Positions 1-7,740 of a stretch of DNA of 17,769 nt are shown here, piece by piece. The notes under the pieces are model-generated. The model ran no database searches, had not been told where the DNA came from, and was given only the letters and a program-made list of their open reading frames with translations. The translations under genes and the position numbers were made by a program. The DNA lies in assembly GCA_026770615.1 (NCBI GenBank), contig MU631663.1, positions 4,711-22,479 on the forward strand, written 5' to 3'. Origin of the DNA: Pavlovales sp. CCMP2436 (taxonomy: Eukaryota; Haptophyta; Pavlovophyceae; Pavlovales). The first letter of the stretch is position 1. Each line of letters begins with the position of its first letter.

Positions 1-10
1 CCAACTCAAT

Positions 11-414
11 GTAGCTCTCTCTCTCTCTCTAGCTGCCTTCGACGCTTCACCGCGTCTCGGACTCCAATCCTCTCTTAGCTCGTGCTTGCGCTCAACACCG
101 CTAGCCTCTCGATATGGTGGACCTTCAGCTTCCCAGGCGGGGGCACAGTGAAGACAAAGCTAAGGTCGATCTTGTCGTCCGACTGCAGGATCATGATGAG
201 CATCGTGAGCCAGATCGGAAATATCTGCGCATCCTTGAGGGTGCAGTGCTGCATGCGGCGGAAAGTGCCGCTGAACTCCGATGCCTGGAGGTCCACCATA
301 TCGAGAGGCTAGCGGTGTTGAACGCAAGCACGAGCTAAGAGAGGATTAGAATCCGAGACGCGTGAGCGTCAAAGGCAGCTAGAAAGAGAGAGAGAAAGAG
401 AGAGAAGGAGCTAC
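11..414. mobile_element. Foldback (long inverted repeat) element with coding-like loop
   Basis: The left arm (11-124) and right arm (289-414) are reverse complements with few mismatches; the largest difference is a longer GA/CT microsatellite in the right arm. From about base 50 inward both arms read the same way, including TCCTCTCTTAGCTCGTGCTT and the inner end ATATGGTGGACCT. The 164-base loop (125-288) is open on the minus strand and reads like ordinary protein (for example FSGTFRRMQHC, FPIWLTMLIMIL, then FTVPPPGKL). I recognise neither element nor peptide family. No clear target-site duplication flanks the arms. A foldback transposon that captured a gene fragment, or a locus making hairpin RNA, are the two readings I would keep. 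Confidence 0.75.
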
Positions 415-560
415 GAAGAGTCACGATGCAGACAAGGTGTCACAAGATCTCTCTGTAAGTAGAGACCCTGAGAACAGAACTGAGGAGGTACGAAGAGCAG
501 CCGCAGAAGCCTCGAGCAAGCAGCTAGGCCCAGGGATATTTAAATCCCGGGCGTACAAAA

Positions 561-1622
561 TCAGGATGTCAGACAGAGCCCAAGTGAGAGGACACTTAAG
601 CTCCCGATAAAGTGCGCGTTGCAGGCGTCGCCGTTCTCGGCGTCTACCCTGCGCGCCTTCTCGAGCCCCGTCCTTAAGTCGATCTTGCGGCGTTGGCCGG
701 TGAACAAGTTGGTGTCCCCGTCCGAGTCGCTGCTCAGCTCCTCCTCCTGGGAGAAGATGGCGCGCACCCGCTCCTTGGGCGGGTGGCACACCCGTCGGAT
801 ACTGATCACGTCCGCATCGGGGAAGCCCATGTCACGCAGAACTGCTGCGCTGTGCTTCTCCCCGACCCACTCCGCGAGTAGAACGATTGTCGAAGCGCAC
901 GTGTGGAGGTCATTGTCCTCGTCGCGCACGATCTGGATGTAGCGTAGCGTCTTCGCGAGGAGCTGTCCCAGCTTCTCGGCCACTTTTGCGTTCAGGCTGA
1001 CGCGTGGGTCGAGCAGAAGGCCCACACGGTCTGGCTTGCGGTCGTCAGCCTTGATGTTGCTGTCGAACCATGCACTCGGCTTTGCGACTGGAGGGCATCG
1101 GAAGTTGCGGCGGTGGAGGTCTAGCAGTCTCAGCAAGCTGTTCACTTGCGGAGGCTTAATCGGCTCCTCCACGTCGCTGTCAGAGTCGGAGTTCTCTTTT
1201 AGCTCTAGCACTTCCTCAGATCTGGCACGCCCTCGTCCGCCAGCTGCGGTCGCGGTGCGTTGCCTATCGGCGCGCTCCCCAGCTGGAGTGGCGTCTGCGG
1301 CCTCGGTGCGCGTGGCTGCGGCAAACCTCCCAGCTGGGTAGGCAGCGGCAGCGACGGCCTCGGTGCGTGTGTCGGCGGCACGCCGTCGTCTGAATCTTGG
1401 TTTTCGAAATAAACTTTTCGAGGTCAAACGCCCCAACTCCCCTCGAGTAGGCATCTTCCGTTGGTTCCACTCCAAGGCACACCACTGCCTGTGATCTGAC
1501 CCCAGCAGTTCTCTTGGAACGCATCTCGTTGGTCTCAGCCAAAGGCTTGTTGGGAAGGAACGAAGGCTTGTTCTGAACCCACAAAGGCTTGTTGAGGAAG
1601 CACGAAGACTCGATGTCCTCAC
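561..1622 (-). CDS. Hypothetical open frame, acidic patches, family not recognised (possibly broken)
   Basis: A 353-codon open frame on the minus strand. I do not recognise the family. Its second half looks like true protein: a Ser/Asp tract (NSDSDSDVEEP), a helical block around SLLRLLDLHRRNFR, a stretch with LLLDPRVSLNAKVAEKLGQL and CASTIVLLAEWVGEKH, then a second acidic tract (EEELSSDSDGDT). The first third is Arg/Ala/Thr-rich over a local tandem repeat (about 1240-1390) and is open in other minus frames, so the true start is unclear. It lies directly downstream of the broken coding region 2730-1619 on the same strand and could be its 3' exon or continuation, since the frames differ and plausible donor and acceptor sites exist. 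No zinc knuckle, protease, reverse transcriptase or transposase motif is visible. Confidence 0.35.
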   Translation of the reverse strand: MRTSSLRASSTSLCGFRTSLRSFPTSLWLRPTRCVPRELLGSDHRQWCALEWNQRKMPTRGELGRLTSKSLFRKPRFRRRRAADTRTEAVAAAAYPAGRFAAATRTEAADATPAGERADRQRTATAAGGRGRARSEEVLELKENSDSDSDVEEPIKPPQVNSLLRLLDLHRRNFRCPPVAKPSAWFDSNIKADDRKPDRVGLLLDPRVSLNAKVAEKLGQLLAKTLRYIQIVRDEDNDLHTCASTIVLLAEWVGEKHSAAVLRDMGFPDADVISIRRVCHPPKERVRAIFSQEEELSSDSDGDTNLFTGQRRKIDLRTGLEKARRVDAENGDACNAHFIGSLSVLSLGLCLTS

Positions 1623-1735
1623 ACGTAGGCTTGTTGAGAGCGAGAAGGCTTGTTCTTCTCCCTCAAAGTCAGCATGTCGAGGCCCACCTTGTAGTCCTCG
1701 GACAAAGGCTTATTCTCCTCGCGTCTCCCCCGTGC
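1541..1735 (-). repeat. Scattered AACAAGCCT repeats (NKP peptide motif)
   Basis: The minus-strand word AACAAGCCT (plus strand AGGCTTGTT) occurs about six times at irregular spacing, with a further variant near 1710. Where frames are open it encodes Asn-Lys-Pro followed by Ser or Leu (ENKPL, KNKPS, QNKPS, PNKPL). The copies fall in different minus frames across the TGA at 1619-1621, so the array continues through the break. This suggests that one repeated protein segment was interrupted by small indels or an intron. Confidence 0.55.
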
Positions 1736-2730
1736 GGCTACCACCGCGTCACAGGCAGCCAACAGGCTGTCCGCCTCTGCCAGCAGAAAGAACTTGTCTA
1801 CTGGAGAAATGGAGTCCAGCGCGTAGCGGAGAGATTTTACCTGCCGTGTCACCCCCTCTGCCTCTCCCCACACCTCACCCGCCCTGACTACTAGAAGGGC
1901 TATCTTGCTCTTATAGTTTGCGGATAGTGTGTGGGTAGAGATAGGCAGAGGGCAAAGCACCTCTCCGTTCGGCTCTAGCTCGAGCTCGAGCGTCCGCCCG
2001 TGCTGCCGCAGCCGCTCGTGCGGCGCGAGCTACGGCGTGTGCAGCTCGTCCAGCGTCTCGAGCGGCTCGACCAGCGGCTTTCGCGGCTCGATCATCAGCA
2101 CGCGCGGATTGTGCAGCGGCTTGGCGAGCGGCGTGACGGCGCCGCTGATGCCCGTCGCGCTGCAACTGCCGTGCGCGATGGCCGGCGACATGCGACAGCC
2201 GCAGATGCCGATCGCGCTGTGCGCGATGGCGAGCGGCGTGTCGACGCCGCTGGTGCCCGTCGCGCTGCAACTGCCGTGCGCGATGGCGAGCAGCGTGTCG
2301 GCGCCGCTGATGCTGATCCGCTTGTTGCCGTCGAGCGCGTCAGCGGGCGTCATTTTGACGCCGCTGATGCCGTCGAGCGCGTCGGCAGGTGTCACCTTGA
2401 CGCCGCTCATGCCGACGATCATGTCGGCGGGCGTCACCTTGACGCCGCTGATGCCGACGAGCTTATCGGCGTGCGTCATTTTGTCGCCGCTGGTGCCGAC
2501 GAGCTTGTCGGCGGACGTCATCTTGACGCCGTTGATTTTGGTCGAGATCAGCGCGCCCACGGCGTCACGCATCCGGCGGAACAGTGACGCCCACACGCTC
2601 CCGTGGATGCCGGGTGCACCAGGTGCTGCTCATCCATCGGCGTGCCTAGCTTGGCCGGCAAGAGTTGCGGCTGGTCGTTGGTGATGATCTCCGTCACCAC
2701 TTTGTCACAAGGATCCGAGTTGGACGTCAA
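1619..2730 (-). pseudogene. Decayed coding region with 14-residue repeats, one internal TAG and one frameshift
   Basis: Minus-strand protein-like sequence that breaks twice. The first piece, from about 2745, includes VTEIITNDQPQLLPAKLGTP and MDEQHLVHP. Near 2612-2616 the sensible reading moves by one base into another frame (IHGSVWASLFRRM onward), which then carries the six 14-residue repeats. That second frame stays open to 1619 apart from one TAG at 2032-2030, between LETLDELHTP and LAPHERLRQHGRTLELELE. After it come helical stretches (SKIALLVVRAGEVWGEAEG, KFFLLAEADSLLAACDAVV) and NKP-containing repeats. I do not recognise the family. A dead gene is the simplest reading. An intron at the frameshift, read-through of the TAG, or an assembly error are alternatives. 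No retroelement or transposase motif is visible. Confidence 0.45.
2297..2548 (-). repeat. Six tandem 42-bp units (14-residue repeats)
   Basis: Six head-to-tail units of exactly 42 bp on the minus strand encode a 14-residue repeat with consensus [K/A/M][L/I][V/D]G-x-SG-x-K[M/V]T-x-AD, for example KLVGISGVKVTPAD and ALDGISGVKMTPAD. The first and last units are the most diverged. Because 42 is a multiple of three and the sequence is GC-rich, the array is open in several frames on both strands. The minus frame is preferred because it joins protein-like sequence on both sides. A second, longer repeat follows at about 2130-2296, where TLLAIAHGSCSATG and TPLAIAHS alternate with a spacing near 55 bases. 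Confidence 0.8.
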
Positions 2731-2876
2731 CTCAGGAAGCGACTTAAGCTTAAGCCCACAGCCCGGTATGTCGACATGTTAGAATATATATTAGCGGCTC
2801 AGCATGGTTCAACAGGAGTTGTTCAGTCACTGGCTTGGTCGACGTCAGGCTGAGGACGAGCGATCGACCCAAACCC

Positions 2877-3611
2877 TCATGCACCAGCACTCACACTAAA
2901 GGGTGTGACACTCACACTAAAGGGAGTGAGTGTGTGCGCCCCGGCCCCCACGCCCCGCCTCGGCCGCGCCTCGGCCGCCGCAGCCCTGGCGTGGCGGCCG
3001 CAGGGAGCAGCATCGTCCTCGTAGCCTTGGTAGCCTTGAGCGGCGTCTCCGTGTATGGCCCGCCGCTGCGCGCAGCAGCGCCCTCCGCAAGCGCGCGACG
3101 CACATTCACTTGAGGACCCGAGCGAGACGGGTGGTCGAGAGGTGCCAGCGAGTACCTCAACTGGACAGCATCGCGACGCTACGAGCGCGCACACTGCGGC
3201 GGCCGCAGGAAGCAGCATCGTCCTCGTAGCCTTGGTAGCCTTGAGCGGCGTCTCCGCGTGCGGCCCGCCGCCGCGCGTAGCAGCGCCCACCGCAGCGCGC
3301 GACGCACATCCACTTGAGGACCCGAGCGAGACGGGTGGTCGAGAGGTGCCAGCAAGTACCTCGAGTGAACAGCATCGCGCCGCTACGAGTGCGCACACTG
3401 CGGTGGCCGCAGGAAGCAGCATCGTCGTCGTATCCTTGGTAGCCTTCAGCGGCGTCTCCGCGTGCTGCTCGCCACCGCGCGAAATAGCGCCCGTCACAGC
3501 ACGTGACAGAAGCAATAGCATGGTGGCGAAGAGCAACATCATGGTGGCGAGCCAGGCAGCGCCCCCCTCGGGGGGGCGCTGCCTGTTAGAATATACCTCT
3601 ATCGGCACCAC
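2877..3611 (-). CDS. Hypothetical repeat-borne open frame with hydrophobic N-terminal segment
   Basis: A minus-strand frame of 244 codons that overlaps the 205-bp repeat array. No ATG opens it; the first Met codons are the pair in ATMMLLFATMLLLLS, a strongly hydrophobic stretch resembling a signal or anchor segment. After it come two 68-residue repeats (each with ETPLKATK, then TMLLPAA, then a Cys pair and LAGTSRPPVSLG). The third repeat falls out of frame because that unit is one base longer, and the frame ends in a Lys-free Arg/Ala tail. No family is recognised. It may be a decayed or never-coding product of repeat expansion. Confidence 0.2.
   Translation of the reverse strand: MVPIEVYSNRQRPPEGGAAWLATMMLLFATMLLLLSRAVTGAISRGGEQHAETPLKATKDTTTMLLPAATAVCALVAARCCSLEVLAGTSRPPVSLGSSSGCASRAAVGAATRGGGPHAETPLKATKATRTMLLPAAAAVCALVASRCCPVEVLAGTSRPPVSLGSSSECASRACGGRCCAQRRAIHGDAAQGYQGYEDDAAPCGRHARAAAAEARPRRGVGAGAHTLTPFSVSVTPFSVSAGA
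2885..2929 (+). repeat. Short direct repeat, CACTCACACTAAAGGG twice
   Basis: Two adjacent copies of CACTCACACTAAAGGG followed by TGTGA or AGTGA, just left of the 205-bp array. The second copy runs into GTGAGTGTG, giving a small potential hairpin with CACTCACAC. Function unknown. Confidence 0.6.
2993..3507. repeat. Three tandem copies of a ~205-bp unit (third partial)
   Basis: Copies begin at 2993, 3198 and 3402, each opening with GG[C/T]GGCCGCAGG[G/A]AGCAGC and carrying TAGCCTT[G/C]AGCGGCGTCTCCG about 45 bases in. The period is 205 then 204 bases. The third copy is cut short near 3507. On the minus strand two units encode matching 68-residue blocks. The 205-base spacing shifts the remaining unit out of frame, so the array is not maintained as a single coding frame. 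Confidence 0.85.
3553..3585. repeat. Perfect 15-bp GC hairpin
   Basis: CAGGCAGCGCCCCCC (3553-3567) is the exact reverse complement of 3571-3585, with loop TCG. It is followed directly by TTAGAATATA; the 12-mer TGTTAGAATATA also occurs at about 2777-2788. In a eukaryote this is not a bacterial terminator. It sits at the right edge of the repeat-rich block and may mark an element end. Confidence 0.8.
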
Positions 3612-4554
3612 ACAGCAGGCCAGTTACGGTATCTGCTGAGTACAGGTGCGCGGCTCGATTTCGAGGCGCCCTGCGGCAGATGACTAATCAGTTGCACAAA
3701 TTTGCACAAGCAAAGATGGACGGAGCGGTCCCTTAAACGTAACCGAGTTTATAGGGCGATCCCTAAAAACTCTAGGTACGGTTAGGAACATTCTCATCCT
3801 GACTCTTCCTGGAATCCAAGAATCCACTTCCGATAGTTGGGTTAAGAGCCTTCTTAACCCCGTCGACGAATGCCGCCGACCGGAAGTGTGTCGTCGCAAT
3901 GGGGGAAAGGATAACTATCCAAGAAAAACCCCTGTGAGTACCCTCGAATACTCACACACATCCGTCAACGCTCAAGAGCGCACACGAATGCTAACACACG
4001 CGGTCGCGTAGACGGCGCAGTTGGTACTGGTAGCCCGAGCCGTAGGCCGTAGGGCCTAGGCCCGCTAGGGGCCCTTGCTCACATGCCAAGTCCAACTCAT
4101 GCTGGGTGCTGGAAAGCTGGTGCAGTGACCGGATGAAAAGATTAGTAGCCGTCGTGCTGCGGGTCGCCATCGCCGCACCGTCCTCGCGCGGAGCACAAGC
4201 CGTTGCTTCGAGTTCTCTCCTTCAGTACTGTACTCCCTTGACTGTACAGAACAAAAAAAATCGTTAGAAAAAGTAACGCGAGGAAGTAATGTAACGCTTT
4301 AACGCATGCCGTCCGCACGGCATGTTTGAGTTTAATAACTAGATGGACGTGAGCGGTGTGGGCGTGGGCCCACAAGCCGCGGGCTTCGAACAAAAAAGTA
4401 ACGTTAAAAAACGTAACGCATTATTTCTGTTACGCATGTCGTCCTTGTGCACGAACTGAGCACTGTGTGCCTGACCCAAGTTTGGGCACGGAGCACGAAC
4501 TGTGTGAGCGCAGCACAGCGTAGCCTGTGCAAGAACTGAGCCCAGGTGACCCCC
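3612..4554. other. Gene-free spacer with small repeats and hairpins
   Basis: I see no supportable gene. The stretch holds an 8-bp hairpin (TGTGAGTA/TACTCACA, about 3931-3955), an 8-bp hairpin CATGCCGT/ACGGCATG (about 4304-4324), a diverged direct repeat of an A-rich block with GTAACG and ACGCATG[C/T]CGTCC (about 4250-4312 and 4390-4444), and three variants of GCA[C/A]GAACTG before the next gene, with TGGGCACGGAGCACG at 4483 and again at 4556. It presumably contains the promoter of the next gene, but no TATA-like motif stands out. Confidence 0.5.
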
Positions 4555-7500
4555 ATGGGCACGGAGCACGCGGCTTCCCTGGCCAGCCTGGCCGGGCACG
4601 GCGTCGCGCACACTTCGAATGCGCTCATCGCCATCCGCAGGAGGCGCAGTGAACCTCGCACAGCCAAAGCGCTTGGGCTCAGGTCGACCGCACCGCTGTC
4701 CGCTCAATGGGTGCCCGGCGCGCGTCCAGCGCGCTCGTCGGGGGCAGCCGAGGAGGCGCGGGGCGGAGCGGCGAGCATCTCGCCCCCGCCCTCGGCGGGA
4801 TTACAGCCGGACTCTGGGCTTCGGGGAATCACAGCCGGCCTCGACCTGCTCTCGCTCGACGGGTGCTTTGAGAAAAAGCAGCTCGAGGACCATGCGATGC
4901 TCGCGGCGCGCCTCGGTATGACCGAGGCGGCGATCCGGCGGGCCGGCCTGGGCGCGCTGCGCGAGTGCAGCTTCTTCGCTCAATTGCCCGAGCCTGTACT
5001 CGAGCGCCTCGCCGAGTTGGCTGGTCTAGCGGTACTCGAGCGGTACCAGACGGTCTATCGCTACGGCGCCCCGGTCACATGCGCCTTCGTCGTGGTTATC
5101 GGCCAGGTCATCGTGACCCCGCTGCATATGCGCCCCACGCTCCTCGGACGCGGCGCTCTCTTCGGCCTCACCGCGCTGCTCCCGGCCCGGGCGGCGGCTG
5201 GTGCGGGCGGCGAGGGACAGCGCGGGTGGCAGCCCGAGTCCGTCGAGGCAGAGCAGCAGACTGCCCTGCTCAAGCTGTCGCTCGTCCTCCTTGAGGAGCT
5301 GCGCACCGGCTCGCTCGGCGCGCGCGTACCGGCCGCTCGCGCGCTCGCGAGCCTGGCAGTTGCGCGGTGGTGCATGGAGATGGTGCAACAAGTCTCGCTC
5401 TTCGAGGGCGCGTCCGAGGTGGTGTCATTCCGCATCGTCGGCCTGTGCACGCCGCGGCTGATGCGAAAGGGGGGCGTGGTTTTCCTGCAGGGGGATGTGG
5501 GGAGCCATTTCTACCTCCTCGTCTCGGGCGCTGTCGAAATCGAGCAGACGCACGCGGCGCGCGGCTTCCCCGACGGGCGGACGGAGAAGCTGCGGCTGAT
5601 CAAGCACACCGACCACTCCCCCTTCTTCGGTGAGCTCGCGCTCGAGAGCGCGGGCAAGGCGCGCTCGGCGTCCGCAACGGTGGTCGACGACACGGTCCTG
5701 CTCGAGGTGGGCGCCGAGCAGTTCCGCAAGCTGCTGCTGCTGCACCCCACCCTGCTCAAGCACCTCCGCGAGGTGCGGTGCGTCGTGTACTCGGCGCCCC
5801 GCGTGGAGATGACCTGGCTCGCGGCCCGCGCGGAGCGAGGCGAGGCGCGGCGCGTCTCTGCCGATGCGCAGGGCAGCGACGCTCGGCAGCAGGCGCACGT
5901 GGGGGAGGAGGACGAGGAGGGGGACGAGGAGGGGGGGGAGGAGGAAGTGGAGGAATACACGGAGGAGGAGAACGATGCGATGATTCAACGGCTGCCGTGG
6001 CTGCGAATGAGCGATGGCAGCCAGCAGATCGACCTCGGTACGTACACACACACACACACACATGTATAAATATATACATTTAATCATTGTTGTCGTTGTT
6101 GTCGTTATTCCATGATGATTGTTGTCATATGAGTGCAATAACTAATATCATCACAGGGCTCTTACCAACGAGCTCCGCAGGCAGCCGCAGATCGGAACGC
6201 GCGACAGCGACAGCGAGCCTCGCGGGCAGCCGGGCAACCTCGCGCCGCGGGTCCAGCGCGCTCTCCGTGGCACACTCGCCGCGGCCGCACCCGAGGGTGT
6301 GCGCCAAGGCTGATTGGCACCGCTCGCAGCCCTTCCCCTCCTTCCGTGCGCGTGTGAGCTCCGGCCGGGCGGGGGTGCGCCTGCGCGCGGTGCTGCTCTT
6401 CATGCGGCGGCTGCGCGCCGTCGGGGCGCACAAGGTGCAGCAGCAGATGGCGGCACTGCGGACGAAGGTGTTTTTTTTATAATAATTCTGTTAGCTTATA
6501 AGCAAATAAGAATAATGATGTTCGTAACAAAGATGGGTGCGCACGCAGGTGGCGGCAAATAAGAATAATGATGGCAGATGGCGGCAAATAAGAATAATGA
6601 TGTTTCTGTTTCTAACCATTATTCTTATTATTCTTCTTATTTTTATTTATTTTTATCGCTGTTGTGCTTGTTACTGTTCTTATTATGGCTATCATCATCA
6701 TCATCATTGTTCTTGATCTTATTAGATTTATATGTATACCGAACGTTCTCGTTATCTTGATCTTGATATCTCGCACCTCTTGACACAGTATTTCCATTCC
6801 TATATATTTTTTTTTTCCTGCAGGTGCTGCACCTCGCGGCCAACCCGCCTGGCACGCCTCATAGCCTGCGCCGAGGCGCGGGCGCGGGCGCGGGCGAGGG
6901 AGCGGTGGCGAGCGCGCGCGTGATCTACATGCCGCCCGCGCTCGCGGAGGGCAGGCGCCCCTCTCCCCCGCATGGACCCTCGTCCTTCCGCGGCGGCTCG
7001 CCCACGCACCGGCAGCAGAGCACCCCGGGCGCGCCGCCCCTGCGCCGCCCGCCCGTCGAGCGCCCGCCGCCGCCGGCCGCCGACCTGGCGGGTGCGAAGC
7101 TGCTGCTGCTCATGTCCGTCGAGGCGAGTCGCGCGCAGGTGGCCTCGCTCGGCAAGGAGGGGCTGCAGTCGCACGAGGGGTGGCGCCTCTTCAATAAAAC
7201 GGCCACACTCGAGGCGAGATGGGCAGAGAAGCTCGCCGAGGGCGAGCAGGCAGCGGCTGCCTTCGCGGCCAGCAGCAGCGTGTCCCTGGGCGCAGCGAAG
7301 CGGGCGGCGGCAAGTGCGCCGAGCGCGCACGCGGCGAGCGGCCGCACCGGTGCGGGCGCGAGGTCCTTGCCGGGCCCGCGGCGAGGCGCCACCCCGCCCG
7401 GGCGAGCGAGCACGGCGGTCCTCATGGTCGTCCCGCCCGGCCCGCCCGCGACCGCCGGGCGAGCCGGTAAGGCCAGTACGGTGGGCATCATGATTGCCCC

Positions 7501-7594
7501 GCCCGCGTCGCCGCGCCGCCCGGCCCGGGCCGCGGCGGGCGAGCAAGCGAGTTCGCAAATGAGTCAACAAGCGAATCAGCAAGCGAGCTGGTAA
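4555..7594 (+). CDS. Protein with two cyclic-nucleotide-binding-like domains (3 exons)
   Basis: Exons 4555-6037, 6157-6467 and 6824-7594 join in frame (intron phases 1 and 0) to 854 residues. Both introns have GT...AG ends; the second acceptor has a T-rich tract and CTGCAG. A first, degenerate cyclic-nucleotide-binding (CNB) domain starts near residue 137 (ECSFFAQLPEPVLERLAEL). The second (about 280-404) is clearer: VSLFEG, FLQGDVGSHFYLLVSGAVEI, then the phosphate-binding-cassette signature FGELALESAGKARSASATV at 358 onward with its Glu and Arg. An acidic tract (about 451-475) follows. Exons 2 and 3 encode Arg-, Ala- and Pro-rich low-complexity sequence. No kinase, channel or transmembrane segment is seen, so this is a soluble, probably regulatory cAMP/cGMP sensor, though ligand binding is not certain. 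GTG at 4546 follows an in-frame TGA at 4537, so ATG 4555 is the first good start. The stop overlaps a GTAAGT at 7591, so further 3' splicing is possible. Confidence 0.8.
6038..6156 (+). other. Intron 1 of the CNB gene with CA microsatellite
   Basis: Begins GTACGT, followed at once by a (CA)n run (about 6043-6061) and AT-rich sequence, and ends CATCACAG. The 119-nt length is not a multiple of three, and removing it joins Gly codons in phase 1. Its base composition contrasts sharply with the GC-rich exons. Confidence 0.8.
6468..6823 (+). repeat. Intron 2 of the CNB gene, with ~30-bp direct and inverted repeats
   Basis: A 356-nt AT-rich intron (GTGTTT...CTGCAG). The word GCAAATAAGAATAATGATG occurs three times (about 6499, 6553 and 6582), the last two within a tandem 30-bp unit that starts GGCGGCAAATAAG. 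An inverted partial copy, ATTATTCTTATTATTC, follows at about 6618. A (CAT)n run lies near 6690. These could fold the intron or reflect a small element. Confidence 0.7.
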
Positions 7595-7740
7595 GTCGGT
7601 AAGTTTGTAAGCAGGGTAGTCAGCAAGTAGTTAGGAAATGTAGTATAGTTGATAATAGTTTAGTTCTTCTACTTCAGCAATCAGGTATGTATGAGAAACG
7701 TAAACTAAAGTTCTTCAAGATCTCAGGATCTCTCATCAAA

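Noticed and set aside
1929..2684. 251-codon plus-strand frame with SASAGVTLTPLMP-type repeats
   Set aside because: It is a mirror of the 42-bp array, which is open in several frames because its unit is a multiple of three. The plus-strand flanks (Ser and Arg runs) look non-coding, while the minus-strand flanks look like protein.
3931..3955. Hairpin as a terminator
   Set aside because: Only 8 bp, no T-run, and the genome is eukaryotic.
3958..4140. Possible tRNA-like segment in the spacer
   Set aside because: No complete cloverleaf with matching acceptor, D, anticodon and T arms could be drawn.
6800..7582. 260-codon minus-strand Arg-rich frame
   Set aside because: Antisense shadow of exon 3 of the CNB gene; composition typical of GC-rich noise.
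7591..7691. Continuation of the CNB gene through GTAAGT at 7591 to a 7-nt exon CAATCAG
   Set aside because: The sites look good but a 7-nt exon cannot be supported from sequence alone, and the TAA at 7592 gives a simple end.
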